Positions 1-9,598 are shown, counted from the first letter of the stretch. The stretch: 64,000 nt of DNA from Arenibacter arenosicollis (GCF_014397245.1 NZ_JACLHY010000007.1:62001-126000), one strand, 5' to 3'. Numbers and translations: made by a program. Notes: generated from the letters alone by a model not told the origin.

Positions 1-1
1 C

Positions 2-157
2 TTTGTTTTGGCAAAAAGTGGCAGAAGAAATGAAATAGATGATATGTACCAACAATTGAAACCCTATGGCATTATGCAATTTGTACGCTCTGGGCGGATA
101 GCGGTTACTAAATCGGAAATGAAAATTTCATCATTATTAAAAGAGTTTAATCAATAA
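2..157 (+). CDS. ilvN: Acetolactate synthase small subunit, C-terminal end (partial)
   Basis: An open frame enters from the left edge and gives the last 51 residues before a TAA stop. The piece contains an LxPYGIMxFVRSGRIAVTK stretch that resembles the C-terminal end of flavobacterial IlvN, the regulatory subunit of acetohydroxyacid synthase (first common step of valine, leucine and isoleucine synthesis). It lies 46 bases upstream of ilvC on the same strand, the usual order in the ilv operon. The assignment rests on this short tail plus context; the N-terminal ACT domain is outside the window. Confidence 0.72.
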   Translation, partial: FVLAKSGRRNEIDDMYQQLKPYGIMQFVRSGRIAVTKSEMKISSLLKEFNQ

Positions 158-203
158 ATAATTAACCCCGAAGCTAATCGGGATTTAAAATCCAGTTTAA
201 AAA

Positions 204-1679
204 ATGGCAAATTACTTTAATACACTATCATTAAGAGAACAACTTACCCAATTGGGAAAATGTAGGTTTATGGAATCTACTGAATTTTCTGATGGTGTAT
301 CCGCTTTAAAAGGGAAAAAAATTGTAATCGTAGGTTGTGGTGCCCAAGGTCTTAACCAAGGTCTTAATATGCGCGATTCCGGATTGGATATTTCATATGC
401 CCTTAGGGACGCAGCTATAAAAGAAAAAAGACAGTCTTTTATAAACGCTAGTGAAAATGGTTTTAAGGTAGGAACTTATGAGGAACTTATTCCATCTGCC
501 GATGTAGTCATCAATTTAACTCCGGACAAGCAACATACAAGTGTTGTTTCTGCCGTAATGCCATTAATGAAAAAAGGAGCTACATTGTCCTACTCGCACG
601 GTTTTAATATTGTAGAGGAAGGAATGCAGATCCGTGAGGATTTAACAGTTATTATGGTGGCACCTAAATGCCCAGGTTCTGAAGTACGTGAAGAATACAA
701 AAGAGGTTTTGGAGTACCTACATTAATAGCAGTACACCCTAATAACGACCCAGAAGATAAAGGATTGGCCCAAGCTAAAGCTTATGCCGTAGCCACTGGA
801 GGTCATAAGGCCGGTGTTTTGGAGTCTTCTTTCGTTGCGGAAGTAAAATCCGACCTAATGGGAGAACAGACCATTCTTTGTGGTTTGTTGCAAACTGGTT
901 CTATCCTTTGTTTTGATAAAATGATTGAAAAAGGAATAGATAAAGGATATGCTTCCAAGCTTATTCAGTACGGATGGGAAACAGTTACAGAAGGTCTAAA
1001 ATATGGAGGTATTACCCACATGATGGATCGTTTATCCAATCCTGCAAAAATTAAAGCTTTTGAACTTTCAGAAGAATTAAAGGATATTATGCGTCCACTT
1101 TTCCACAAACATATGGACGATATCATGAGTGGTCATTTTTCCAAAACTATGATGGAAGACTGGGCCAATGATGATAAAAACCTATTGACTTGGAGAGCTG
1201 CAACAGGAGAAACTGCATTCGAAAAAACTCCCGCTGGATCTGATAAAATTTCTGAACAAGAATTTTATGACCATGGTGTATTAATGGTGGCAATGGTTAG
1301 AGCAGGTGTTGAATTGGCTTTTGAAGCCATGACAGAATCTGGAATTATCGCCGAGTCTGCCTACTACGAATCACTTCATGAAACTCCGTTGATAGCAAAC
1401 ACAATAGCTAGAAAAAAATTGTTCGAAATGAATAGGGTAATATCTGATACAGCGGAATACGGTTGTTATTTGTTTGATCACGCTTGTAAGCCATTATTGG
1501 CCGATTTCATGAAAACCGTAGACACCGATGTAATTGGAAAACATTTTGCCGATCAAAAACATTTAAGTGTTGATAACGCAAAACTAATTGCTGTTAATAA
1601 AGCTTTACGCGAACATCCTGTTGAGATAGTAGGTGCAAGATTGCGTGCTTCCATGACCGCGATGAAACCTATAGTATAA
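204..1679 (+). CDS. ilvC: Ketol-acid reductoisomerase, class II (long form)
   Basis: Converts 2-acetolactate or 2-aceto-2-hydroxybutyrate to the dihydroxy acid with NADPH and Mg2+, the second common step of branched-chain amino acid synthesis. The 491-residue product starts [14 protein letters not shown] and has the Rossmann motif [13 protein letters not shown] near residue 43, then [19 protein letters not shown] and a duplicated C-terminal knotted domain (residues about 210-490, with [11 protein letters not shown]). The length and near-identity of long stretches to enterobacterial IlvC, as I remember it, show the class II form rather than the 330-residue class I form. ATG start; directly downstream of ilvN and followed by a strong terminator. 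Confidence 0.97.
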   Translation: MANYFNTLSLREQLTQLGKCRFMESTEFSDGVSALKGKKIVIVGCGAQGLNQGLNMRDSGLDISYALRDAAIKEKRQSFINASENGFKVGTYEELIPSADVVINLTPDKQHTSVVSAVMPLMKKGATLSYSHGFNIVEEGMQIREDLTVIMVAPKCPGSEVREEYKRGFGVPTLIAVHPNNDPEDKGLAQAKAYAVATGGHKAGVLESSFVAEVKSDLMGEQTILCGLLQTGSILCFDKMIEKGIDKGYASKLIQYGWETVTEGLKYGGITHMMDRLSNPAKIKAFELSEELKDIMRPLFHKHMDDIMSGHFSKTMMEDWANDDKNLLTWRAATGETAFEKTPAGSDKISEQEFYDHGVLMVAMVRAGVELAFEAMTESGIIAESAYYESLHETPLIANTIARKKLFEMNRVISDTAEYGCYLFDHACKPLLADFMKTVDTDVIGKHFADQKHLSVDNAKLIAVNKALREHPVEIVGARLRASMTAMKPIV

Positions 1680-1697
1680 TTAAGCATTACTAATTTG

Positions 1698-1735
1698 AAG
1701 ACCTGCCAAGTTTAAATAACTCGGCAGGTCTTTGT
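1698..1735 (+). terminator. Rho-independent terminator after ilvC
   Basis: AAGACCTGCC (1698-1707) pairs perfectly with GGCAGGTCTT (1723-1732) around a 15-base AT-rich loop, followed by TTGTTTAT. It ends the ilv transcript just before ilvA, so ilvA is probably read from its own promoter or by partial readthrough. Confidence 0.8.
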
Positions 1736-1747
1736 TTATAAATACAT

Positions 1748-3001
1748 ATGAAACCATATTTTCCCAAATTAGAGGACATCAAAAAGGCTGCCGAAACTAT
1801 TAGGCAAGTGGCGGATATTACACCTTTAATGCAGAGCATTAGATACTCCAAGGCCTATGATGCCAATATTCTACTGAAAAGGGAAGATTTACACAGAGTA
1901 AGAAGCTACAAGATTAGAGGTGCCTTTAATAAAATTAGCTCCCTTACAAAGGATGAAACTGTAAATGGTGTTGTTTGTGCCAGTGCTGGGAACCACGCCC
2001 AAGGTGTTGCATTCGCTTGTAATCATTTAGCAATTCATGGTACTATATATATGCCTTCCGTTACCCCTAAACAAAAGGTAGAACAGACAAAATTATTTGG
2101 AGGGGACTGGGTAACCGTGGTACTTGAGGGAGATACCTTTGATGATTCCTCGGATGCTGCCAAAAAATTCTGTGCAACTGAAAATAAGACCTATGTCCAT
2201 CCTTTTGATGACCCCAAAATAATTGAAGGACAGGCTACCGTTGCTTTGGAAATATTGGAACAGACAAAAAAACCTATAGATTACGTCTTTGTAGCTGTAG
2301 GAGGTGGTGGTTTGGCCTCTGGTCTTTGCGCTGTATTCCAGACTTTGTCGCCCCATACAAAAATTATAGGCGTGGAGCCCGAAGGCGCCCCATCCATGAA
2401 AAATTCAATAGAAAAGGGCATTAATACCGAATTGGAACATATCGATAAATTTATTGATGGTGCCGCAGTAAAACGAGTTGGCAATCTTACTTTTGATATT
2501 TGCAAGGAATGTCTATATGATATGGTCACCGTTCCGGAAGGAAAGGTTTGCCAGACCATTCTAGATCTTTACAATAGAGATGCCATTGTAGTGGAACCGG
2601 CCGGAGCCCTCACCATTACAGTATTGGACGACTATAAAGAAGAAATAAAAGGTAAAAACGTGGTCTGCATTGTAAGTGGCAGTAACAACGATATTACGCG
2701 TACGGCCGAGATAAAGGAACGTGCATTGCTATACGGCAAATTAAAACACTATTTTATAATTCGCTTTCCTCAGAGACCAGGTGCGTTGAAAGAATTCGTT
2801 GTTGATATTCTGGGTCCAACCGATGATATTACCCATTTTGAATATTCAAAAAAATCTAGTCGGGAGAATGCACCGGCGGTAGTGGGAATTGAATTAAAAA
2901 GTCCGGAAGATTTGGCTCCCCTCATAAAGAGAATGAAGGACAACAACTTTTTTGGCGAATACATTAACGATAAGCCGGATTTGTTTCAGTATTTAATTTA
3001 A
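1748..3001 (+). CDS. ilvA: Threonine dehydratase (biosynthetic, short regulatory domain)
   Basis: PLP enzyme that deaminates threonine to 2-oxobutyrate, the entry to isoleucine synthesis. The fold-type II core spans residues about 15-325, with the PLP lysine in SYKIRGA (K55), the ASAGNHAQG loop, the GGGGLASG phosphate-binding glycine stretch and SGSNND near residue 311. Residues about 335-417 form one ACT-like domain beginning HYFIIRFPQRPGALKEF; the long enterobacterial enzyme (about 514 residues) has two. ATG start only 16 bases after the ilvC terminator. Its place beside ilvC supports the anabolic role over the catabolic TdcB form. Confidence 0.93.
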   Translation: MKPYFPKLEDIKKAAETIRQVADITPLMQSIRYSKAYDANILLKREDLHRVRSYKIRGAFNKISSLTKDETVNGVVCASAGNHAQGVAFACNHLAIHGTIYMPSVTPKQKVEQTKLFGGDWVTVVLEGDTFDDSSDAAKKFCATENKTYVHPFDDPKIIEGQATVALEILEQTKKPIDYVFVAVGGGGLASGLCAVFQTLSPHTKIIGVEPEGAPSMKNSIEKGINTELEHIDKFIDGAAVKRVGNLTFDICKECLYDMVTVPEGKVCQTILDLYNRDAIVVEPAGALTITVLDDYKEEIKGKNVVCIVSGSNNDITRTAEIKERALLYGKLKHYFIIRFPQRPGALKEFVVDILGPTDDITHFEYSKKSSRENAPAVVGIELKSPEDLAPLIKRMKDNNFFGEYINDKPDLFQYLI

Positions 3002-3115
3002 TAACATTTCCCGCAATTTTTATGATATTGCAAGTTACGAAAGCGTTTTAGTGCTTTAACGACGAATATTCCATGAAATTTATAGAGTATTAAAATTCTT
3101 GTTTTACTAATTTAG

Positions 3116-3136
3116 TGGAATGGAAATATCATTCCA
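3116..3136. promoter_or_regulatory. Inverted repeat upstream of gapN (candidate operator)
   Basis: TGGAATG (3116-3122) and CATTCCA (3130-3136) form a perfect 7-bp inverted repeat around a 7-base spacer, 30 bases before the gapN start codon. No T-tract follows, so it does not look like a terminator. Its place in the promoter/leader region is suitable for a repressor. The identity of any regulator is unknown. Confidence 0.4.
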
Positions 3137-3166
3137 ACAATTTCAATTTTCTTAAAAAAATCAATT

Positions 3167-4753
3167 ATGGGCAAATCAAACATACCGTCAGAATTTAGTA
3201 TCAAGGAGGTCATTAATCAAAAAACCTATCTGGTCAATGGAGAATTAAAGACTTGGAACGGGAAGACCTCTGAGGTATATTCAACCATATCCAGTACTGA
3301 CAAATATGAACCCACCTTATTGGGAAGTATTCCGGACATGGAGGAAAAAGAAGCCTTGGAAGCTTTGGACGCAGCTTTGGTAGCTTATGACAAGGGTAAG
3401 GGCATTTGGCCAACCATGCGTGTTAAGGAGCGTATAGATTGCATGGAGATTTTTGTAAAGAAAATGCAGACCAAAAGAGAGGAAATTGTTAAACTTTTAA
3501 TGTGGGAAATTGGAAAATCGCTCCCAGACTCACAAAAGGAGTTCGACAGAACGGTAGAGTATATTAACGATACCATAGAAGATTACAAGCAACTTGATCG
3601 GGATAACGCCAAATTTGAAAAAAACGATGGTGTCTATGCACATATTAGAAGGGGACCGCTTGGAGTAGTATTGTGTTTAGGGCCATATAACTATCCCTTA
3701 AACGAAACCTTTGCGTTGCTTATTCCTGCCATAATCATGGGGAATACTACAATTTTCAAACCTGCAAAACACGGTGTCCTATTGATTACGCCACTTTTGG
3801 AGGCCTTTCAAAGCAGTTTCCCTAAAGGTGTAGTGAATATTGTATTTGGTAGGGGTAGGGCAGTGGCCGCACCAATAATGCAAACTGGAAAAGTTGATGT
3901 TTTGGCATTGATCGGCAATAGTAAATCTGCCAATGCCTTACAAAACCAACATCCCAAAAGCAACAGACTGCGTTTAGTACTTGGTTTGGAGGCCAAAAAT
4001 CCTGCCATTATACTTCCAGATGCGGATTTGGACCTAACTATTAATGAATGTATTGCCGGGACATTGTCCTTTAACGGACAGCGTTGTACCGCTCTTAAAA
4101 TAATTTATGTCCACGAGGATATTGCCAGTGAATTCAACAAGCGATTTACAGAGAAGGTAGATGCCCTTAAATTTGGAAACCCTTGGGAAGATGGCGTTAA
4201 ATTAACTCCGTTGCCGGAACCCGGAAAACCAGCCTATATCCAGGAATTAATAGATGATGCTAGGGAAAAAGGCGCTAAAATATTAAACAAAAAAGGAGGT
4301 ACTCATTCCGACAACTACATTTGGCCTGCAATCCTCTATCCGGTAAAAAAAGAAATGAGGGTTTATAAGGAAGAACAGTTTGGACCTGTAATACCTATCG
4401 TAACCTTTAAGGATATTGAAGAGCCCTTGGATGATATGGCCGAGTCCAATTATGGCCAGCAAGTAAGTTTGTTTGGCAAGGATGTATATGCCATTGCCCC
4501 GTTAATAGACACCTTGGTAAACTTGGTCTGCCGAGTAAACCTTAACAGTTCCTGCCAACGTGGCCCTGATGTGTATCCTTTTACAGGACGAAAAGATTCT
4601 GCACAGGCTACCTTAAGTGTATATGATGCCCTACGCTCATTTTCCATACGAACCTTTGTAGCCTTTAAAGACAACGAACTTAATAATGAAACCGTAGAGC
4701 AATTATTGGAATCCAGATTGTCGAACTTTATTAGTACCGACTATATCTTGTAA
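3167..4753 (+). CDS. gapN: NADP-dependent non-phosphorylating glyceraldehyde-3-phosphate dehydrogenase-type aldehyde dehydrogenase
   Basis: 528 residues of the aldehyde dehydrogenase superfamily. The substrate-positioning Asn is in [12 protein letters not shown] (N175), the general base in [10 protein letters not shown] (E275) and the nucleophile in [10 protein letters not shown] (C307). The [17 protein letters not shown] and GLEAKNPAI stretches are typical of GapN, which oxidises glyceraldehyde 3-phosphate directly to 3-phosphoglycerate and yields NADPH without ATP. About 30 extra residues at the N-terminus make it longer than the 475-residue streptococcal enzyme. ATG start; a single gene between an inverted repeat and a strong terminator. 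Substrate is inferred from family likeness; another aldehyde cannot be excluded. Confidence 0.82.
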   Translation: MGKSNIPSEFSIKEVINQKTYLVNGELKTWNGKTSEVYSTISSTDKYEPTLLGSIPDMEEKEALEALDAALVAYDKGKGIWPTMRVKERIDCMEIFVKKMQTKREEIVKLLMWEIGKSLPDSQKEFDRTVEYINDTIEDYKQLDRDNAKFEKNDGVYAHIRRGPLGVVLCLGPYNYPLNETFALLIPAIIMGNTTIFKPAKHGVLLITPLLEAFQSSFPKGVVNIVFGRGRAVAAPIMQTGKVDVLALIGNSKSANALQNQHPKSNRLRLVLGLEAKNPAIILPDADLDLTINECIAGTLSFNGQRCTALKIIYVHEDIASEFNKRFTEKVDALKFGNPWEDGVKLTPLPEPGKPAYIQELIDDAREKGAKILNKKGGTHSDNYIWPAILYPVKKEMRVYKEEQFGPVIPIVTFKDIEEPLDDMAESNYGQQVSLFGKDVYAIAPLIDTLVNLVCRVNLNSSCQRGPDVYPFTGRKDSAQATLSVYDALRSFSIRTFVAFKDNELNNETVEQLLESRLSNFISTDYIL

Positions 4754-4804
4754 CCCGGGTGGTTATTAACAGGATTCTTAATATCTAGAAGTACCTAAAA
4801 AATT

Positions 4805-4842
4805 AAAGGCCCCACTTAACTAATGTCAAGTGGGGCCTTTTC
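4805..4842. terminator. Bidirectional rho-independent terminator
   Basis: AAAGGCCCCACTT (4805-4817) pairs over 13 bp with AAGTGGGGCCTTT (4828-4840) around a 10-base loop, with T-rich sequence on the right and A-rich on the left. It can stop gapN from the left and the histidine kinase operon (minus strand, stop at 4959) from the right. Confidence 0.88.
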
Positions 4843-4958
4843 TATGCTTTTTAGTGCCCTATTTCCAGATTCCAAAGCCTAGTAGATATGGGTTTAGGGT
4901 CTATATTTCTTTGTTACCTAACTTTCCTCTTTCAAGCTCAAACCACTAAATTCTGGGC

Positions 4959-6725
4959 TTAATGAATATATTTTTGCTGAAGTATGGTCGTCAATGTTTT
5001 AAATAATTCGGTAGGATTAAAAGGTTTACATATCAGACCATCTATTCCATATTCCCCCAATTGGTTTTTAATATCCATTCCCGTGGAAGCCGATAAGGCG
5101 TAGATGGGCATAACCTTATTAAGGGGGTTGCCGGATTCCCTTATGGCCTTACTTGCTTCAAAACCGTTCATAACAGGCATTTGAAGATCCATCAAAATCA
5201 TATCGTAGGTATTTTCTATAGCCATATTAATGGCTATTAATCCATTTTCGGCAATATCAAAATCGACCTGCCATTTGGATAGAAACTTTTCAATGACCAT
5301 AATGTTTACCTTATTATCCTCAGCGACCAGAATTCTAGCCCCTTTTAGGTTTTCTTGCTGATGAATGGACTTGGCGTCAAAGTCATATATGTCTTCCTGA
5401 TAATCTGCCATTGTACTCTTGTGTAGTTTCAGCTTAAAACTAAAAGTAGATCCTTTGCCCACTTCACTTTCCAGTTCCAGATCGCTATCCATTAATTCCA
5501 ACAAGCGTTTACATATAGCAAGACCCAGACCTGTTCCGCCATATTTTCTAGTGGTATCCGAATTGGCTTGAGCAAACGAAAGAAATATTTTATCGCGTTT
5601 ATCTTCTGGAATTCCAATTCCCGTATCGGATATAATAAATTCCAAAACGCAATAATCCTTAGCTATCTCCACGGCTTCAATATCCACGGTAACCCTACCT
5701 TCCTCTGTAAACTTAATGGCATTGCTGACCAGGTTGGTCAGGATTTGGGATAATCTGGTACTGTCACCAATAAATGTTTTGGGGAGCGCTGTGTCCGTCT
5801 TGACAAGAAGCCTTAAGTCCTTTTCTTTTGCCGTATTATGGAATATACTCTGTAAACCATTGAGGACCTGATTTAGACTAAAATCCCTTTCCTCCAATTC
5901 CAATAGACCAGAGGCAATTTTATTAAAATCTAAAATATCATTTACCAAACACAAAAGATGTTCCGAGGAATGCTTTAGGGTACTTAGGTTTTCCAACTGT
6001 TCCTTTTTTGGATTTTCCAAAAGTAATAAGTGGCTAATACCAATAACCGCATTGAGGGGTGTTCTTATCTCGTGCGACATAGTTGTGAGAAACTCATCCT
6101 TGGCCTTATTGGCCATAGATTCCTTTTCCTTGGCTTCTATTAAGGCCAATTCCGTTTCCTTTATTTTACTAATATCAACAATGGCGCCAATATAGCCTTC
6201 AATACTTCCATCTTCAGATTTAATAACCTTCAAGGAAAAATCCAACCATTTGTGTTCACCACCAATAGTTTGGGATTTGAAAATTTTACTAATAGTTTTA
6301 AAATTGGGTTTCTTTAAATCTATTAGATTTGTGTAATCCTTTCCTCTGTCATCCTTCAAAAATTGGTGAAATGGTTTCCCCAAACAATCCCTGACCTTAA
6401 GTCCTGTCAATTTTTGCCAGGCCGGATTAAGATAGGACCAATTGCCTTTAAGGTCCATTTCGAAAATAACATCCTTAATATTCCCTGCTACTTTTGATAA
6501 TTGACCACTGATGGATTCTATACTATTTTTTAACTGCTGATTGGTTTGGAATAATTCTTGGGAACTTTTTTCCAGGACATTTTCCACATGCTCCAAATCA
6601 CTGTCAAACGCCTTATATGCTTCATCAACCTGATGCAATAGGGGAGCGATAAGATCTAGAGTTCTGTCGTCCAAATCAATCTTCTTGAGCTGTCTATTAA
6701 GTAGTCGGTGGTAATTGTTGATCAT
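4959..6725 (-). CDS. PAS-containing hybrid sensor histidine kinase
   Basis: 588 residues with no evident membrane segment, so probably cytoplasmic. Order: N-terminal helical/coiled region (1-75), PAS/PAC domain (about 76-195, with WSYLNPAWQKLTG and GYIGAIVDISKIK), a short coiled coil, the HisKA box SHEIRTPLNAVIG with phospho-accepting H218, the HATPase domain (N box NLVSNAIKF, G1 ISDTGIGIP, G2 GGTGLGL near 396-401) and a C-terminal receiver domain (about 462-580) with phospho-acceptor D513 in LMDLQMPVMNG and K567. The ATG overlaps the FIST gene stop in an ATGA junction, so the two are translationally coupled. The output pathway is not visible here; no DNA-binding partner is adjacent. Confidence 0.92.
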   Translation of the reverse strand: MINNYHRLLNRQLKKIDLDDRTLDLIAPLLHQVDEAYKAFDSDLEHVENVLEKSSQELFQTNQQLKNSIESISGQLSKVAGNIKDVIFEMDLKGNWSYLNPAWQKLTGLKVRDCLGKPFHQFLKDDRGKDYTNLIDLKKPNFKTISKIFKSQTIGGEHKWLDFSLKVIKSEDGSIEGYIGAIVDISKIKETELALIEAKEKESMANKAKDEFLTTMSHEIRTPLNAVIGISHLLLLENPKKEQLENLSTLKHSSEHLLCLVNDILDFNKIASGLLELEERDFSLNQVLNGLQSIFHNTAKEKDLRLLVKTDTALPKTFIGDSTRLSQILTNLVSNAIKFTEEGRVTVDIEAVEIAKDYCVLEFIISDTGIGIPEDKRDKIFLSFAQANSDTTRKYGGTGLGLAICKRLLELMDSDLELESEVGKGSTFSFKLKLHKSTMADYQEDIYDFDAKSIHQQENLKGARILVAEDNKVNIMVIEKFLSKWQVDFDIAENGLIAINMAIENTYDMILMDLQMPVMNGFEASKAIRESGNPLNKVMPIYALSASTGMDIKNQLGEYGIDGLICKPFNPTELFKTLTTILQQKYIH

Positions 6726-7849
6726 TCAGAAAACGTTGTTATAGTCATCGTTTGATTGTGTAGGGTACATGGCGAAAATTTATCAAATGGAGCAATCTCC
6801 CCATAAGAATAGAACCCTGTAGTATATATATCATTATCAAATACATCGTTTACAGCCTCCACCTCTTCCTCCACCAATTGTTTCATAACCAAACGGCGAC
6901 CTACACAGCTTATTAAAAATGCCAATTGATGTTGATTCTCTGTACTGCCCTTTGTTGTTATTGCAGATTGTTCCGCACCGCCAATAATCCTATCGATATT
7001 TGCCTTCATTAATCTCACATAGGAACCTTGGGGGATATTTCCTGCAAAAGTGAGGCTTCCACTTTTTTCATCAACGGCCAAAATAGTTCTTACAACTGGT
7101 ATTTGATTATCCTCATCCCTCATGCTCAAAGGAAATAAAAGTCCAGAACCAGGCAAATCCTTGGCCATGTCGCCTAAAAATGATTTATAGAGTTCCAATG
7201 CCGGTTGACCATCCAATTCATAAAGGACATTATTTTTGGATTTCGTCACTAATCTTTCAATTCCGAAACTGTCCCAACCTCCTTTGGATCCAAACCCTAT
7301 ATTTAATTCAGAACCATATAAACCTAGGGCAACTATCTTTTTGGAAGCTATTTTTGAACCTGCGATTACGAAGGTATTTTCAAAATTTGAACAATCCCCG
7401 GCCAATCCACCTGTGATGCTTACAGCTTTATCAAGATCGGTGTGCAAGCCTTTTACCAATTCGGCACCATTTACGATAAGCCCATCACTCAGAACAAAAA
7501 TATGCCTCAGATCAGTTCCTATTAACTTATTGCTTAAAGCCTTGCCAGCCGTAAAACTGTCCAGATTATAGGAGACCAGATCAACCTCTTCAATTCGAAT
7601 CTTCGTTTTTTCAAACCTAACCGCCGTTAAGGCAATTGTGGAATCCAACACCTCGTTTCCTAAAATCTCACCTGCTGTGGAACATCCGATTAAAATAGCA
7701 TTTTCATATTTATGCGCTAATTTGCCCACAAATTCTTCTGTACCCACAAATGAGGGAGATGCAAAAAGAAAAAATACTTCAGGAACAAAATCGATATCCA
7801 AATGATCAAGGTCTTCAAGATGAAGTATTTTGTGCTGATATATTTTCAT
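6722..7849 (-). CDS. FIST-domain (FIST_N/FIST_C) sensor protein
   Basis: 375 residues matching the FIST (F-box and intracellular signal transduction) layout: a FIST_N region (about 20-210, with FASPSFVG, ILIGCSTAGEILG and the GGLAGDCSNFENTFV stretch) and a FIST_C region (about 215-370, with LPGSGLLFPL near the middle and VGRRLVMKQLVEEEVEA, then TGFYSYGEIAPF near the end). FIST proteins are thought to bind small ligands such as amino acids and feed signalling proteins. No signal peptide or membrane helix. It precedes and overlaps the hybrid kinase by 4 bases, so it is probably the ligand-sensing partner of that kinase. Ligand unknown. Confidence 0.88.
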   Translation of the reverse strand: MKIYQHKILHLEDLDHLDIDFVPEVFFLFASPSFVGTEEFVGKLAHKYENAILIGCSTAGEILGNEVLDSTIALTAVRFEKTKIRIEEVDLVSYNLDSFTAGKALSNKLIGTDLRHIFVLSDGLIVNGAELVKGLHTDLDKAVSITGGLAGDCSNFENTFVIAGSKIASKKIVALGLYGSELNIGFGSKGGWDSFGIERLVTKSKNNVLYELDGQPALELYKSFLGDMAKDLPGSGLLFPLSMRDEDNQIPVVRTILAVDEKSGSLTFAGNIPQGSYVRLMKANIDRIIGGAEQSAITTKGSTENQHQLAFLISCVGRRLVMKQLVEEEVEAVNDVFDNDIYTTGFYSYGEIAPFDKFSPCTLHNQTMTITTFSE

Positions 7850-7885
7850 GGTTTAAATATTTGTAAGAAAAATACTATTTATTAT

Positions 7886-7907
7886 GTAAGTAAAAAATTT
7901 TACTTAC
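7886..7907. promoter_or_regulatory. 22-bp palindrome upstream of the FIST-kinase operon
   Basis: GTAAGTAAAA and TTTTACTTAC form a perfect 10-bp inverted repeat separated by AA, centred 47 bases upstream of the FIST start codon (7849, minus strand). There is no T-run that would make it a terminator. The position fits an operator or activator site for the FIST-kinase operon. No TAnnTTTG box is convincing nearby. Confidence 0.4.
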
Positions 7908-8290
7908 CATAAGTATCAACGTTTAATATCTTCAAATCGTATAGTTTTTAGAATATTGCGGACAATTGGGCCGTAATGTGGCATCCTTATTTATTATATA
8001 TATTAAAATCAGTACTATTTCCTTTCACATTGCCACTTAGTCTTTGGGATTAATCCAAAGAGCAACTTTCAAATCACTTATACGGCAAAGTTTTTAGCTT
8101 GGTAAATATTAAATGTTTCCCAACAAATTTCAATTACCACTATAAAAGCACACCATTTACATAAAGAGTATTACTTTTGCGGCTTTTTTTACAGGATATA
8201 AATGAATATAAATTGGATAATTCTCCATAGCGATGGAAAAATACCATGTAGTAATATTGTACCTGTAATAATTCTTTAAATGATAATATT
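7908..8290. promoter_or_regulatory. Divergent intergenic region before the MFS gene, with a -7 box
   Basis: About 380 non-coding bases between the divergent FIST operon and the MFS gene. A TACTTTTG box (8172-8179) fits the Bacteroidetes TAnnTTTG consensus and would give a leader of about 105 bases for the MFS gene; its -33 partner is weak. A minus-strand open frame over 8140-8400 has no recognisable protein features and overlaps the MFS start, so it is not called. I see no RNA gene. Confidence 0.35.
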
Positions 8291-9493
8291 ATGAGTATGG
8301 ACAAATCAAACAAAAAAGCGCTTATAGCCCTAGGGGTAGGAGGTTTTGGTATAGGTATGACCGAATTTGTAATTATGGGTATTTTACCCGACGTGGCCAC
8401 TTCCCTTCAAATAAGTATTCCACAAGCTGGGCATTTTATTGCGGCCTATGCCCTGGGCGTTGTGGTTGGAGCGCCAACCTTGACCGCCTTAAGTGGAAAA
8501 TGGCCTGCACATAAGGTATTGCTATATCTTATGATATGGTTTACGGTGTTCAATACACTTTCAGCTTTTTCTACGAGCTATACGACTTTAATAATTTCGA
8601 GGTTCCTATCTGGATTACCACATGGAGCATTTTTTGGAATCGGAGCGGTAGTAGCAGGTAAGCTGGCAAAAGAGGGAAAAGCGGCTCAGGCCATTGCCAC
8701 CATGTTTGCCGGACTAACTATAGCCAATGTAATAGGAGTACCCATAGGCACCTATTTAGGTCATCATTATAATTGGAACCTTTCCTTTCTATTAGTGGGT
8801 ATAGTTGGTATTATAGCGATGCTAAGTATATACTTTTGGATCCCAAAAATGGAAAAATCCTCCTCCGAGGGATTTATTAAGGATTTGAAGGTTTTTAAAA
8901 GATTGGAAATATGGCTTCTTATTCTACTTACTACCATTGGTACAGGAGGATTCTTTGCTTGGTACAGTTATATTGCCCCATTGTTGACCAATGTATCAGG
9001 ACATTCTGAAAGTATGGTAAGTTATGCCATGATATTGGCTGGTTTGGGAATGGTGTTCGGCAATTTTATCGGTGCCAAAATGGCTGAGATATTTAGCCCT
9101 TTGAAGGCCGTAATCATCAGTTTATCCCTAATGGTCATGGTGCTAGTCATTAATTCATTTGTTGCCGCCAACCCTGTTGCCATTCTAATCCTAACTTTTA
9201 TAATAGGAATCGTTTCCTTTATGGTAGGAACACCTATTCAAATGGCGATTATAAAAGCATCCAAGGGCTCTGAAATGTTGGGATCGTCCATGAATCAAAG
9301 TGCCTTTAACATGGGCAATGCATCAGGTGCATTCTTTGCAGGATTGCCTATTGCCATGGGTTACGGTTTTACATCCGCAAGTTTGGTAGGTGCATTAATG
9401 GCAGGTACAGGTATCTCTATTGCGGTAATGATAATTATGTTTTCCAGAAGTAGGGCGGTCAACTCTAAGAGAAAAATGGCGTTTAATTCCTAA
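8291..9493 (+). CDS. MFS transporter, DHA1 (AraJ-like) drug/sugar exporter
   Basis: 400 residues with about 12 hydrophobic helices, typical length for the 12-TM DHA1 group of the major facilitator superfamily. The first helix GVGGFGIGMTEFVIMGILPDVA carries the TEFVIMGILP motif seen in AraJ/YdhP-like proton-driven exporters, and residues about 95-125 hold RFLSGLPHGAFFGIGAVVAGKLA, the DHA1 motif-B/C region. Inner membrane. It stands alone with its own promoter region and terminator. The substrate cannot be told from the sequence. ATG start; a second ATG at codon 3 is equally possible. Confidence 0.85.
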   Translation: MSMDKSNKKALIALGVGGFGIGMTEFVIMGILPDVATSLQISIPQAGHFIAAYALGVVVGAPTLTALSGKWPAHKVLLYLMIWFTVFNTLSAFSTSYTTLIISRFLSGLPHGAFFGIGAVVAGKLAKEGKAAQAIATMFAGLTIANVIGVPIGTYLGHHYNWNLSFLLVGIVGIIAMLSIYFWIPKMEKSSSEGFIKDLKVFKRLEIWLLILLTTIGTGGFFAWYSYIAPLLTNVSGHSESMVSYAMILAGLGMVFGNFIGAKMAEIFSPLKAVIISLSLMVMVLVINSFVAANPVAILILTFIIGIVSFMVGTPIQMAIIKASKGSEMLGSSMNQSAFNMGNASGAFFAGLPIAMGYGFTSASLVGALMAGTGISIAVMIIMFSRSRAVNSKRKMAFNS

Positions 9494-9528
9494 TCTTCGA
9501 GTTCGGATAAAATTTGCTAAAAAATAAA

Positions 9529-9564
9529 AGAGGGCGTCTAAATCTAATTAGACGCCCTCTTTTT
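9529..9564. terminator. Bidirectional rho-independent terminator between the MFS gene and leuB
   Basis: AGAGGGCGTCTAA (9529-9541) pairs over 13 bp with TTAGACGCCCTCT (9548-9560) around a 6-base loop, followed by TTTTAT and preceded by an A-rich tract. It lies between convergent genes and can end both. Confidence 0.9.
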
Positions 9565-9568
9565 ATAG

Positions 9569-9588
9569 ATTCCTGCCTACGCAGGAAT
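9569..9588. repeat. Short perfect palindromic hairpin, REP-like
   Basis: ATTCCTGC-CTAC-GCAGGAAT is a perfect 8-bp stem with a 4-base loop, sitting 8 bases past the terminator and 10 bases from the leuB stop. Units of this kind (ATTCCTGCnnnnGCAGGAAT) occur scattered in intergenic DNA of many bacteria. I see only this one copy in the window, so the repeat nature is from general knowledge, not shown here. Confidence 0.5.
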
Positions 9589-9598
9589 AACATTTCCT

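Noticed and set aside
8140-8400. Minus-strand open frame overlapping the start of the MFS gene
   Set aside because: No protein features, no promoter logic, and it runs through the coding start of a clear membrane transporter.
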